A DNA stretch of 64,000 nucleotides from Vermamoeba vermiformis (taxonomy: Eukaryota > Tubulinea > Echinamoebida), in contig JBEWZL010000276.1 in the NCBI GenBank assembly GCA_045837725.1, positions 62,001 through 126,000 on the forward strand. The letters run 5' to 3'. Position numbers and translations under genes: made by a program. The notes beneath the pieces were generated by a model that did not search any database, was not told where the DNA came from, and was given only the letters and a program-made list of their open reading frames with translations. This document shows positions 44,601 through 57,304 of the stretch, piece by piece (positions within the stretch are counted from its first letter, which is position 1; each line of letters opens with the position of its first letter).

Positions 44601-46488
44601 ACCTGAAGCGTTCAAGCTCAAAGAGAAGGTAACACACACGTCATTAATATTTGATGATATTAACCTTATTTGTGCAGCGATCAGACCGCACTTTGGCGCA
44701 CATGTTAGCCACAGTTGCATCGCCGAATGAATTCAAGACTATTGTTGACAAATGCGATATCACCGTCAGGTTTGAATTACTACGCGTCATTTAGTATTAT
44801 AATATAATACCGTTTAGAGATGTCGCCGGCTACACTCCATTGCACTACGCAATTTACTTTGGAAATCTCGACCTTGTTCCTTTTCTCCTCGAAAACGGAG
44901 CGGATCCGAACGCTCAAACTACGGCCTTGAAAGTTACACGTAAGCTACGTCATATGATGTCCTTTCTTACGAGCATTTTTTTTAGCTGCAATGCTGTTGC
45001 TACACCTGCTGTCGTTCGCGACTACCAAAGCGAAAGAATACTGCAAGTATTTCAGGAGCCAATTTGGTTTATTCGGAGCGCCTCCGTTCACAAAAAAATC
45101 AACAAGGTATCTTTTTTAAGCAATACAGACTGGATCCTAACGCTTTCAAAGGCCAATGTGCGTGCCAGAACAGATCGCACAAACAATTATCCCGCCGTGG
45201 CACAGTGGTCAAGCTACGGACAGACAAGAACAGAACAGGTATGATATATCATTGATAAATCAATAAAAAATTCGGGGAATATTAACGGAGTGACAGAGTA
45301 ATCGAGCTCACTAATGGACTACAAACCTTGACTACCTTAAGAGATCGGATTTCTTGCGAGGAGAGGAAAGGTAAAAGCGCCACGTATATTCTTTATTAAC
45401 ATTTTTGAGTTAGTTCGTTAGAACACCTCAAGGAGCAAGCACCAATCATCATTTTCGAGGCGAGCATTGGTTTCGAAAAAATAACGAGGGGATTATCCCT
45501 TCGCCATGCAAGTATCTTATGATACTTTCTTATACTGACCATAATGACTATATAGGGCCTGTCGTCACGAACTTCTGGAAACTATCAAGTAAAAATCAAT
45601 TTATTTATTTATTTTTTTTTTATTTCCTTCATTAACTTTGTATCTGCAGCTCGCAGTTACGGTCAATAGCAAAGGGTATATATGAAGGTGCAAAGATCAA
45701 TTTGCAGGAGCGCGATAGTCATGGCTATTCACCGCTCTATTACATTCTTAACAGCTCACTTAAAAATAAAAGCTTGTGGCTTCGTTTAGCAGGTAAGTTC
45801 TCGCTCAATAATTTTTATTTTTAACGGTCAAATTAGGCGACATAAGCACAGAGGAATACGGCGTGAAGAAGACTCTACTTGACCTTCTCTTGGAAAAAAA
45901 GGATTTGATAGCGGATACTCTGGAGCTAATAAGAATTCAGCCGAATTTTTTAACTGTTAAAGATCACCTCGGTCGAACCTTATTAATGCGAATAATAATT
46001 TGCGTGAGTATTTTACGAGTCAAATGTCACACTTACATTAACGAAATTTCAAAACAGATCGCTCAAGATCCCGGAACTTCTGCAGCAGTAAGTTAATCAT
46101 TTAGCATGCCTTTTACTAATTAATACTTACATATGGCTAGGACTTGTTACGTCTGTTGGAAGAGGTGGTTCGTAACGAGCCCGAAAATATCAACGAACAA
46201 GATGTCAACGGTGACACCGCGTTACATTTCGCGTGCAGATATTTTCATTTAGGATATTTCGAGCGCGTGAAAGGACGTATTGAAGGAGAAGAAGGGGTAG
46301 ATTTGTTCTTCAGACCAGCGTTCATACTACGGGACTGCAATGCAGATCCGACCATCAAAAACAACAAAGGCGAAACTCCGTTGGATTATGTTCCCAATCT
46401 CGAAGATTACAGAGGTCTTTACGAAAAGCATTTCGTGGAAGATGATGAGGAAGAAGACGACGGGGAAGACTCGTCTGACGACGGATAA
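41666..46488 (+). CDS. F-box-like / ankyrin-repeat protein with NPF-containing linker
   Basis: The first two exons give an F-box-like N-terminus (IDLVDDLWRSVFNFVSFGQRLRLAQ-VSKKWYELVHHPF), suggesting an SCF ubiquitin-ligase adaptor. LRR-like pieces follow (LPSLQRLVLLGSK, AINLEELYF, VAPKLQRLSLP). From about 42840 on come ankyrin repeats (EVTLLLLQNGADPNK; GYTPLHYAIYFGNLDLVPFLLENGADPN; NGDTALHFACRYF). A Ser/Pro-rich insert at 43640-44050 carries three NPF tripeptides (SNPFS, NNPFW, VNPFS). The C-terminus is strongly acidic (EDDEEEDDGEDSSDDG). There are about fifteen exons, some joins unresolved. The exon structure around 42120-42220 is unclear: a TAA stands just before the LRR frame. Confidence 0.7.
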
Positions 46489-46567
46489 AAATTCATAATC
46501 ATACAAAAAAAATACGACAATTTAATTCACTTGCAAATAAATTAATGGCAATTTCACGGAGTTTTAT

Positions 46568-49500
46568 TTACAAATTAGGAATTTCGCAACGTGAGCAAAT
46601 TTCATCGTAAAAACTGATCTGTGATTTTTGCACGTGGTACGCGCTCGTGTTCTCCAAATACGCATCGTAAAATACTTGTGCTTCGTAATCATCTTTTTGA
46701 TAGATCGTCGGATTGGCGTAATGCGTTAAATGATATTGCTTCTTATAATACATTCTCTTCTTCTCTTGTTGTGGTTTTTCGTCTAATTTACTCGGCTGCA
46801 AATAACTACGCAAAAAAGTTATTGAATGACGTGCGAAATTTCATTTTTCATGAACGCTACTTACTTAATGAACGCCATAATGTCTTGTTTTTTGTTCTTC
46901 AGGTCCATGCCATAAACATCCAACGGATTTTCGTCATTATATTTCTCGTAGTCTTCTGCCTCGTAAATCTCCGTGCGAGGTCTTGCGTCTTTTTTCTTCG
47001 ATTTTGTCGCAGAAAATAATCGCCAAGATGTTCCACCCCGTGAAAAAGCTTCCAATCTTTGCGTGTTGTTGAACGGCTGTGCAAGAATATTATCAAATTC
47101 TGAGATTTTATGCAGCTGATAGAACTCTTCGTAAGTCACATCCGCGTTCATGTCGTCTTTTTCATTGAACGGTTGCACTGGCTCCGTTTTTAGACTAAGT
47201 CGTGCAAGGGTCGGTGATTGACTCTCGTTCAGTGAAGGATATTGTAGGCTATTTTTAGCGTTATCTCCGTCGTCCTGTGGTACTTCAGTGAACCGTGGCT
47301 GTTTCGATTGGAACCTGTAAATCGGCTCGACCCACCACTTCGTATTACTATAAAAGGAAATGTTAGCATCGTTTGCGAAAGTCACTCTTTGACACGTGTC
47401 AAAGTGTCAAACACTTCTATCGTGAACAGTACACTTGAACATCGGACAACTTCCTAATTAGGCAATATCTTACCATATCAAGCCCTTGACGGGGTTTTTC
47501 ATGTGTAATTGATAATCAGTTTCCAAGTCCCATAAATCCACGGGCTCGCAGTAGGGCCTGAAGACGCCTAAGAACAAATTGATCGAATTTTGTTTCTCGT
47601 AGTCCGTGAAAGCATTGCTGTAAAATCTTTTGATGCTGGACCACACGTCTTTCGATTGATCGATAATTGTCTTATTTTGGTTATAACTTTTCATCGTGTG
47701 CGCTAATCCCGAGCCTCCGTACTGCAGCGCCAATTGATGCCCGGAAATTTCGTACATTTCAGTCAACAAGTGCGAGATGGTCATATCAGATTGCAAATAA
47801 GGCGAGCTAATTAGACCCATGGCGTACAATTGATGGCCTAGTGCTGCATTGCCCATGCAAAATTGCGCTGCATTTGTGCGATCCAAACTGTCGATGCAAT
47901 TTGTTCGAAGGACGCCTCGTTGTTCTCGGCCAATAAGATCTGATCCATATCCAATTCCTCCTATTGGATGATATTCTCCGAGAATATTCGCTCTAGTAAA
48001 TTGAACATAGTTAGTTAACAGATCAATTTTTCACAGCGGATCTTTTTGGACAACTTTCAATGCGACGTATATTTAAGCTAGTGGTACTAAGTACTATTGT
48101 ATAATTAATAAAGCATACCTTTCATCTCTCAGCATTGTGCTTCGCAAGTGTTTTCCGCTGTGAAAAAATCCAGTCTTCGCGACGGCGTCTTGACAAATCT
48201 CGTACATTTCTTGCTGCATATAAATCTTGCCCCTATAAAACACATCGGTATTAATAGATATAACTTAAAATTAACGGAATAGTTATAATAAATAATAATA
48301 CTAATCTTATTTTGACCGTACTTTTTCGAAGCCTTTTTGAAGTCCCATGGAATGTACGTGATTTTTGCGTCTTCATTTTCAATTTTTGAATTGATAAAAT
48401 CGATCATTTTGCCAAAAGCTTCACGCAGAATCATTTCTCGAGGACTTTTTTCAAATGACTTTCATCAATGCGTAACGTTAGCAAAGTTAAGTCGTATAGT
48501 ATAAATAATAATTACCTTAATAAGGTTAAACACTATTAAAGGAGCGCCATATCTTCCCATCAAATCGACAAAATGCAAAATCGAAGCGGAATAGAACGGA
48601 TCCAATCGTTGAACTGAAATTTGAGTTAGACGTATGATATTATAATAATATAAGATACGTGTATTATACGTACTTGTGATAGGTGGTTTCGGTATAATAT
48701 TGTTAGAGCTGTCTTGAGCCCAAAATAATGGAATGGATCCACGGTGTTGTACGAACGACGAAAAATGTTCGTGAATTAAATGTCCATTATTAGGCTCGTA
48801 TAATATTTGTTCCGTTTCTACGTCATTTGCAACATAGCCTTGTTCGTTAAGACCTCTTTTAAGAAATCTCGTGCCTGCAAAAATTCTGGATCTTCGCGAG
48901 ATCAAAATGACTTGCAAGATCTTGCCAAAAATATCGACCACTAAAAGAAAATGTTATTATATGTAATTAATATATTATATAGTGACAGTATTACTTGATT
49001 GGACGTAAGAACCGTGGACGAGTGGCAAGATCCAGCACTTTGACGACGGACTTTTCTTTGCTAACTTCAACACGCCTTGCAATAAATAATGATTCCATAC
49101 AAATATGCCATTATATCCAGGGATCTTAGTATTATGCGCTGGATCAACTTTCATGTTGTATTGAAGAGTATGGGTCAGATCGTAAGTGTAGCTGAAATAA
49201 AAGTCTCTTGTAACGTCCAATTCGAAGAATAAATTCTTATATCTATAATAAAATTAATAAAATTAATATTAGTACTTGAATTGGAATTTTTGTAACGAAA
49301 AGAAAATTAATGAAATTTACCGTTCTTCGTTGGCTGAGACTGGAGACTCTTCAAAAGCAGCATGAGGTATATAAATATATTGCGTATCAGCTATAGTATA
49401 GATTTTATGAGGACCAATCACGCCAACTTTTTTGCGTTTTGAGATCAAGAGCATGTAATAGCCCTTTAAAAACCGAATAAAACCTGAATCGAAATCGCGT

Positions 49501-50049
49501 TATAAAACATTTAATATGATATAAGAATAGTTTACCTATAATGCCGTATACTTTTGGGCAAACAATTTTAACGCCTCCGCTAGATTTGTTGCCTTGATCT
49601 ATCATCGCAATAAGATCCTGCATTAAAAGTCATTTAATCAATTGATACCCATTAATTATTATGCAATTACCTTGACTTCTTCCTCAGTATATGTGGCTCC
49701 ATCGTCCATTAGCGACAGATCAAATGGCATTGTCCGATCGATTTTCATTATCTTAATAACATTGTTAAATTCGCTTACAATTTTATTTTTACTTACCTTC
49801 CATATGGATTTACTTGAATTGGTTCCGACCACATAAAACCGCTATTGAATCGATTTTTTAATTTTTGTATGATTTTCGGTGTAATTTTCTACTTACACTT
49901 TTAGTCTCGTAAATAGTAAATTTTGTCAATGCAAATCTAATAGGATTTAATTTATATTTTGTTTCTTTCATTTTGTTTGGTTTTTGTGCAGATGCAGCTT
50001 TCGGCTCATTTGCGCTCTCTTTGCTCGTGCTTTGTTTCTGACTATCCAT
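46568..50049 (-). CDS. FIG4: FIG4-like SAC-domain phosphoinositide 5-phosphatase
   Basis: FIG4 dephosphorylates PI(3,5)P2 and scaffolds the PIKfyve/VAC14 complex on endolysosomes. A Lys/Ser/Ala-rich start ([20 protein letters not shown]) leads into [17 protein letters not shown] and [10 protein letters not shown]. The SAC domain follows ([60 protein letters not shown]). The catalytic CX5R loop is intact, as [16 protein letters not shown]. It continues with [24 protein letters not shown] and the SINLFLGVF block, then a FIG4-type C-terminal region ([28 protein letters not shown]). About thirteen exons. The second CACGTG palindrome lies in an intron at 47390-47401. Confidence 0.93.
47390..47401. 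repeat. Palindrome TGACACGTGTCA in a FIG4 intron
   Basis: An exact copy of the 12-bp palindrome at 30703-30714. It is flanked by extra TTTGACAC/GTGTCAAA units, forming a longer imperfect array (TTTGACACGTGTCAAA, then GTGTCAAAC). Confidence 0.6.
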
Positions 50050-50247
50050 CGTGCATTAATAACGTTTGATTATGTATGTCATATTATGGGATAAATAAGA
50101 ATCTTATTGTCCTCTGTTCTTGCGGTCACCTAAAAATATTTCTCGTTCTTCCGAGCACTTGCAAGCACACGGTGCAACATTAATGACAAATAGTTAAGCC
50201 ATTATATATTTATTTAATTATAGCTCATTGTCACCGTAACAAGCAGC

Positions 50248-53200
50248 ATGGAGAAGAAAAGAAAAGCAGATGAGGAGTGGATCTATCAGGAGAACGTTAA
50301 AAAAGCTCGCGTTGAATGCCAAGGTATTTTTAGTAATTTTGCGCGACTGCAACACGCTTTTTGCGTTAGTCTCTTATTTGATTAATTTATTTTTAAGTGT
50401 CAGAATAAAACGGGAATAATCTTGATTTTGATTACAACTTTGCAACTAACAATACTATTAGATGCAGATTTATTTCTACTTATCCCACACGAAATTTTGG
50501 AAATCATTCTTTTTTACGAAGATCCCCTGTCAATTATCCTGCTCTCGCTCACATCCAAGAACTTGCAAAGTCTCATAAAGCGTCAATTGACAAACAAGAA
50601 ATGGTACAATATTTATTTATTGGCACGAAAGCGATTTAGATTGAAAATCGAAGGAACTGTTCTAGACAAACGTAAGTTTATTTTTTATTCTATTTATCTC
50701 AAATATCTGACAAGTATCTAGTCCTTAAATCTGCTCATGGATGGGGAGGACCGCATCACGTGGCTGTATTTGAATGGGATTTTGAGCATTGGGATTCTCC
50801 CGTGACTAGCGATTGCGTGAAGGCCCAACAAGATCTGATCGCGGAAGACGAGCACTTGGTGCAATTCCCCATCAAATATTTTATCGACGGTAAGCCAATA
50901 ATAAACTATAATAAGCTATTGGTATTAACTCTTTTCTAGAGACTACAGTCACGTATCCAGCGGAAGTCGCGCCTGCAGACCACAAAAGCTACGACGAGAC
51001 AGTTGACTACAAACGTCTTGCTGTGAAAATTGAATCGAAATTTCATCAATATGAGATATGGAGAGACCTGAAGCCCCTGGATGAAGCGTTCCATAATACA
51101 GAGTGCAGTTGTCTCAAAGAAGAAACGGATCTGGCTCTGTACGATGCAAATGACCAAGAAATGCAATCAAATCTCGATGTAATTTTGCCCGAGAATTCAC
51201 AATATGAGGACACATTTGAGCACGGCTGGGACGAAGATGAATCTAATTCTTCACACGACGAATCAGATTGCGATGCCAAAACAAATCTTGGTATGCATGA
51301 CATCGCTGATGAACAAATAGAACTCGCTAAAGACCAAGAAGATACGACAGCGGATCTGAAGAAAGAAGTCGATGATAATAATCAAGACGCAAGTGAAGAG
51401 AGTGACAATGAAGACGAAGAAGAATATGATGGCTACATATCAATCGAACAGAGAGACAAGCTGCTAGAGTAAGTTATTCGTTTCATTAACCATTCATGAA
51501 CTAACTTACGTGTACAGAGCCATAGCGACATCTGAACGCTCGCTCAAGCTATTCATTCACGTACTGAGTGCTGCAGTGCTCGGTCATTGTCCTGCGCCAA
51601 GCTGTCACGACTCAGTTTTGATTGCCGTAAGATTATTTCAATATCGGATCCGGACTAGAAAGTGAATTTTAACGAGTTCAAATTAGACGGCCAAATACAA
51701 GCACCCAATTGTACGAACAGGAGATGTTCTTGACGAAGTGATTACTCAGCTCAAATACGCTACTACACTCGATCAGCCCTCATCCATTATCTCGACAATG
51801 ATTTGTGCCCTTCAAAAGCTGCGAGTTGCTTATTTACTCTTCTTGAAACAAGGCACTGAACAAAAATACCCGTACTTAAGTGCTGTTTATTCAGGTACGT
51901 GAAAAAAATTCGTATGGGATGAAAAATTAATCTCACGCTTGAGCATAGTGTTAGAAGTAGAAGAAAATATGCCACTTCCTTTCTATATCGGTGACAGGTG
52001 CGACACTTTTTATCTTGACGAGTCAGTGAATCCGTGGACGAGTTATTTTCAAGCTGACTTTGCGACAAACAATGATTTTGAGACGATGCCCGATTGGCTC
52101 TCACGTAAGTAACAGGTTGTATACTCCCTTTAGTGTATTAATCCTTCCTATTAGTTCGACATTCAATGCTTCGCTTAATGAGAAAGGCAGGAGTTGTTTG
52201 TGCCACGCCAAATACACCAGGTAAAAAAAACGCCATTGAAGAATTACCAATAGATTTCTAATTATTTTGTAGAATTTGCGGTTCAGAAGCTATGCGAATT
52301 CATTCATAAGACGTTATCATCAATTGTACAAGAAAATTCGACACATGAAACAATTGATGTCACTAGCAGAGATATGCTAAAGGCAATTGAAAAAGCGACT
52401 AGCCAAAAAGTCTATACGGATAATGTTGATTTCTATTACGAGAATCCTATCGTGATGAATTCAGACAGCGAGGATTATTCGGACTCGGAATCAAGTGTTG
52501 ACAGTGACTGGGTTGACGAACCAATTACGGACTTGGAAAATGCAGAAACGGACGCTGTTGATGAAAATGATACTGTACCCGACGACCCCTTGCAGAGTAT
52601 AGTCCAAGAAAGTTTGAAAAAGTGTGTCAAGCACGCGCAATTTGACGCAAAGGAGGACCCTGAAGAAAATGAAATTTTGGATGTATCTGACGAGGAGAGC
52701 GATTCAGTTGAAGACCTGAATATGGAGATGTAAGTTTGAGCTCTGAATAATTCAAAATAACTGAACGAGCTATTACAGTTTGGATGATTACTGGGATGAA
52801 GTAAGAGAAAGCGCTCGAGGCGCTCACCCGACTACTTCCTTTTTCATGCCCAAAAATCTCACCGAAGAAGCCATTTATTATACCAGTCAAGAGTTGAGCG
52901 AGCATGACACCGTGGCCAAGCAATTCATCGAAAAATATGAAGATGACGTTCCTTTCCATGATATGCCTGAGGACCAGCGCAAAAAAATTATCGAACTCAG
53001 ACGTACGTTAACTCCTTAAACTTCAATTATTCGAGAGTTCTAACGAAATTTCCTCCAGAACAAACGAATAAAATGATCAAAGATCAGTACGAAGAAGAAC
53101 GCAACGAAGGATTGACGGCAAAGGTAAACACTAAGGTTGACTGCTCATAGTATATTAATCAATATTTTAGTTTAAGCGAATGAACGACAATATCGACAAT

Positions 53201-53928
53201 TACGATTCGTCAATTCGAAGTGACGCGGATCAATGCAAAACAATGATTATTGACTTGCTCGATCACAAAGCATTCAAACAAACCATACACAATGCTTCAA
53301 AGATCATTCGTAAGTAATGATAACCGATGGCCCTAACTCTCAGTATTACTGACGCCATCGTACAGGTTCGAACTCAGTCCTGAAGTCAGTCAAAATAATG
53401 AACTTAGACGGCACGATTCCTTCGCACGAATTGTTAATCGTGCAACTGTTCGACGCCATTGCATCAAGTCCGTCAATTTCATCGCTCGTATTGTTCCACT
53501 GCCAATTCAAGTCATACGCACCCTTGGCCGATTTACTTCGCAAAAAGGCGTTCACGAAGTTTCATATGAAGTACCCTATTGATTTTAAGAATGGTCAAGT
53601 TGAAGATGAAGACGCGTTCTTGTCAGCATTACAAAGTCAACAATCACTCAAAGATTTGATGCTGCCGTTCAACGATAAGGAATCAAAGAAAATATATCTC
53701 AAAACAATCTCCGCACTACTTAGTCAATTAACAACACTGCACTTGCAATGGTGGGGCGCTTCTGAATTGAATGTATTCGATATTGAGCCATTAGAAGTGG
53801 TTCTGAAGCAACCTCATCGACTTGAGTTGGTCGTAATTCACAATTTTTGGCGTACATTCAGCACTAGCTGTAAAATTCTAACCGTATTGGATTCACTGAA
53901 CATCAACTACACTATTCAGGATCAATAG
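50248..53928 (+). CDS. F-box protein with an internal histone-H4-like segment
   Basis: A basic first exon (MEKKRKADEEWIYQ) could be a nuclear signal. Exon 2 carries an F-box (LIPHEILEIILFYEDPLSIILLSLTSKNL). A long middle region contains two acidic Ser/Asp/Glu stretches (about 51230-51470 and 52450-52730). Between them, around 52150-52440, the product reads LRHSMLRLMRKAGVVC, then VQKLCEFIHKTLSSIV and IDVTSRDMLKAIEKA. This lines up with the histone fold of H4 (RRLARRGGV, VLKVFLENVIRDAV, VTAMDVVYALKR). The C-terminal exons (53400-53928) look like irregular LRRs. About eleven exons; the frame stays open throughout. The product is probably a nuclear SCF adaptor recognising chromatin or histone partners, but this is inference. 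Confidence 0.7.
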
Positions 53929-53966
53929 CGTATAAATCATAAAGTTGATTGAATTAGCACAATTTA

Positions 53967-54953
53967 TTAATCGTGTTTACTATTCTTCTTATTCAATTTA
54001 CACGTTGGGTTTTTCTGTGGCGGCAAAGGCTCGTACGATCTCGATTGGTTTCGTAAAGCTGTCGTAAAATCGTACATTGGCTGATGAATCTTCTCTACGG
54101 CGCATTTTATCATCGATTCTACTTGACTACGACAGTTATCGATATTTCCTTGGTTAGCATTAGCGCATCTGGCAAGCTCATCCACGGCAGATTTGCAAAA
54201 TGTAGGCACGGCACATAAACTTAGCTTAGCAGCTGATAATATTGTTTTTTCGTCATCAATACCATATTTATCGCTATTAGTGTCATATTCCACGCTCTCG
54301 TCATTGCACAAAGTTGAGATCTTCGAAATGGATCCTTCAAACTCCATTCGGAACTTTGCTACTTCTAAATTAACTATATTATCCATATCTATATGAAGCA
54401 TTAGATTAATATTATATCAATTTCACAATGTACACGTACTAATAAGTTCGCCCTCGCAATTTTGATTTGGATCTGCTTTGCTTTCGTTCGCCTCTTTTAG
54501 GCAGCTTTGAACTCGATTTGCAAGGTCTTTATTATTGGTATTGTTGCATACGCAAAGGCCCCACTCTGTAATCTTATTGTGTGTGCGAGTATCTTCATCA
54601 CCTGAACGCGATCTTAGCAACACAATATGAATTAACTGTAATTTGCATACCATATTTTTTAATATGTTCTTCAACGTCACTATAAAGGGAGAAACACTTC
54701 GCAAGTTTCATTCGGTCAGATCCAGATTTCAAAAAATATTTTCTAAAATACTGTGTGAATTAATTAATCAATATTCGTATTTTCGTTAATAGTAATAATT
54801 ATTATAATTTATTATTCGCGTCAACAAGCGCGGTAATTAAATCACGGATCGATAAACGTTTGTTTTGCAAATAGATCGACTTACTGGAAGGAAGTATTTA
54901 TCCTTTTCGGTGAATATCGTCTTTAATAAATTATTCTCGCTTGTGGTCTCCAT
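53967..54953 (-). CDS. Twin CX9C (CHCH-like) protein, probably mitochondrial
   Basis: About four exons encode roughly 230 residues. Start METTSENNLLKTIFTEKDKY, then KYFLKSGSDRMKLAKCF, then WGLCVCNNTNN with further Cys. The C-terminal exon shows FCKSAVDELARC, ten residues, then CRSQVESMIKC, that is two CX9C motifs separated by ten residues on predicted helices. This pattern typifies proteins oxidised by Mia40/CHCHD4 in the mitochondrial intermembrane space. I recognise no specific family member. The extra cysteines upstream may form another pair. Confidence 0.6.
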
Positions 54954-55052
54954 TATCACTTTGGCTGAGTGAATAAATTTTACCGCGCTTCTGGCTTGAC
55001 TAATTTTTTAAATTAGAAGGAATACCACAATCGTTCTTTCTGCATTAATGAT

Positions 55053-55988
55053 ATGCATAAAATGAATTATGAACAACTCCATCTGGCTTATTTGCCTCGA
55101 AGTGCAAAGTTTTATGGAGTCAGGCGCGAAGAAGTCGAATCTCGCCTAAAAGAAGGCATGAAAATTGGAAAATATAATGAGTGGCTATTGAAAGAACCGC
55201 GTAAACCAAAAGATCAACAATTTCAATGGTGCGGCGGTATGTTACAAAAATTTGCTAATTTTTAATTTGTAAGATTATTATTTCTAAAATACTGTATTTT
55301 AACCGTGGCTTACAGAATCAGAAATCGAGGAATTATATTTTTTATTGGAGATGCAAGGAGTTTTTGGTGTTCCAGAACTGATCGGATTTGCAGAACGTAA
55401 ACGGACCCGCAACGCAAACAGTTTTTATTTTGCTAAGAAAAGATACTCAAACGAGTCTCCTAAACACATGAGCGTCACTGATATGGCTCTTCAACTTCTT
55501 CAAGTGCTCGAAATTATTCATAAAAGTGGTGTCGTGCATTGTCATCTGGGCGGAAGAGGTGCTATTCGATGGGACAACGACGAAATTAAGGTAACCAAAT
55601 TTATTAATTTGCTGGTTAAATCTATTATTTACTATGACTAAGATTGCTTGGTGGGACTCGTGCACGTTTCACGGTGACATTGATACCGGATACGGTAGTT
55701 GGAACGACGGACAAAAGCAGCAGCCACCTTACGACATGATATGCGCTGGTCGATTAATAAGCGAATGGATACTACAATATGGATCAGAGGATAAAGAATT
55801 AAAGAGACTTGTGGAGGTGTTGGTACGTTATGTTCGAGATCCAACACGTTTTTCGCTCACACTTTTAATCACAGACAAACCCCGAGCCATCAATGCGACT
55901 GTCAGCGAGCAATGCAATCAAAGCACTGCAGACAGGAGTGTACGACATTCCTGAAATACCAAACACTTTTGACTACGAGTACGTGTGA
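55053..55988 (+). CDS. Divergent protein kinase-like protein 1 (likely pseudokinase)
   Basis: Four to five exons. The N-lobe is poorly conserved (KFYGVRREEVESRLKEG). The recognisable part is the catalytic-loop region, GVVHCHLGGRGAIRWDNDEIK, where the HRD Asp is missing (HCHLGG), so catalysis is unlikely. The C-lobe continues with DMICAGRLISEWI. Over a 50-nt intron (about 55822-55873) it joins to TNPEPSMRLSASNAIKAL, matching the subdomain XI pattern. It ends FDYEYV at a TGA. It is followed in tandem by a related gene. Confidence 0.6.
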
Positions 55989-56022
55989 GCCATGCGCATT
56001 GAACTGACCACTCACTTTTATT

Positions 56023-57032
56023 TTGACAAGAGCTTTGTTGGATTGCCACAACGAAATTAGTCTCTCGAAAAGAGTAGACGCACATTCGTACTCACTACTA
56101 AGTGACACAAAACAACGAAAGCTCACAGACATTTTTAAAAACTCATCAGGAGTGAAGTGGAGACAAGCTTCGATGAATTCTTATCGCTTTAAAAGCAAGA
56201 AAAAAGTTCCACGAGTGTTGTTCGGCACACTTGAAGGCAATGAAGTATGTGGTAAAATCCGATATGGCGCACCGTTCAAGAACCCCAAAAATACTAGGTG
56301 GGGAAGCAGCCAGTACGACATGACATTGTTGATTCCACACGAGTTCTTCGTGACACAAATGATGAGTGGCAAGAAACACTTCCCAACCTTGCTCTCATTC
56401 GAGATGTTTCGATGCAACGAGTGCACAGGAGTCGTGATGACAATGCCTCGATATCATCGCAAACCAAGGAACAAGAACGTGATCAGAATGGCAGTGGAAC
56501 TACTGACAGCGCTGAAGACACTTCACTCGTATGGACTGATTCATGGTGACATTGCTCCGTCAAATATCATGTGGGACGATGAGGATAATCTCATTGTAAG
56601 TATATTTGCTTTAACACTATTATCTCTTGCTTTACATTTAATTAATTAACCGCTACTGCGTGCAACGAGCATTTAAATTTGACCTACCACGCTAATCATC
56701 TTTAATTAGCTAATCGACTATGACTGCGTCCAGTTCATTAAACGAGCCACTGGAAATGATCGGTATCGCCTCGTGGGACAAAAAGGATTTGTTTCAAAAG
56801 ATAACCTCAAAACATTTGTTGCGGATGTGTTCAGTGCTGGCAAAGTTCTCGAGTACTACTCGAATAAATGGAATCAAAGGAGCGATGCAATAACTTCGCT
56901 CATTAATGACATGGTATTTGCATAATAACGACACCTAGGACATACATACTAATGGTTGATTAGACGGAAGAAAACTGGTGTAAGAGGCCGTCAGTGGCTG
57001 AGGCGCTGAATCGATGGCTCGCTTTGACTTAA
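56023..57032 (+). CDS. Divergent protein kinase-like protein 2
   Basis: Three exons. The likely start is uncertain: the open frame begins without an ATG at 56023, the first in-frame ATG is near 56174 (MNSYRFKSKKKV), and a short upstream exon beginning MRIELTTHFYF is possible. The kinase core reads LLTALKTLHSYGLIHGDIAPSNIMWDDEDNLI, then LIDYDCVQF in the next exon. The catalytic Asp (HGD) and Asn are kept, and DFG is replaced by DYD. The C-lobe has ADVFSAGKVLEYY and ends with EENWCKRPSVAEALNRWL. This resembles small lipopolysaccharide-kinase-like or Bud32-like folds as much as classical Ser/Thr kinases. Activity is possible. Confidence 0.6.
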
Positions 57033-57304
57033 GAAGAAACTTACTTATTTATATCTCGCCGTTAACACTTGCAGAGTACAACGAGAGGATCACTAGCTCG
57101 CTACACTAATTCCAGCCCATCCGCCAACAGCAAGGTTGATCCGATCGAACTACTGCAGCTGTCATTCCTTCTCGGGGTTAATAATTAATATTGCATGTGT
57201 ATAACAGTTCATTTTTGCTCCGTCATGTTGTATTTGCTTGATTTGTGTCCGCTTAGATGACGTGCCGATTGTTTTCGAAGTATTTTTTTCAAGATTAAAA
57301 TATC
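57033..57304. other. Intergenic stretch
   Basis: This lies between the second kinase-like gene and the U-box gene, both on the plus strand. No feature was recognised besides ordinary AT-rich sequence. Confidence 0.35.

Noticed and set aside
46621-47019. 132-codon plus-strand frame
   Set aside because: Antisense to the FIG4 C-terminal exons.
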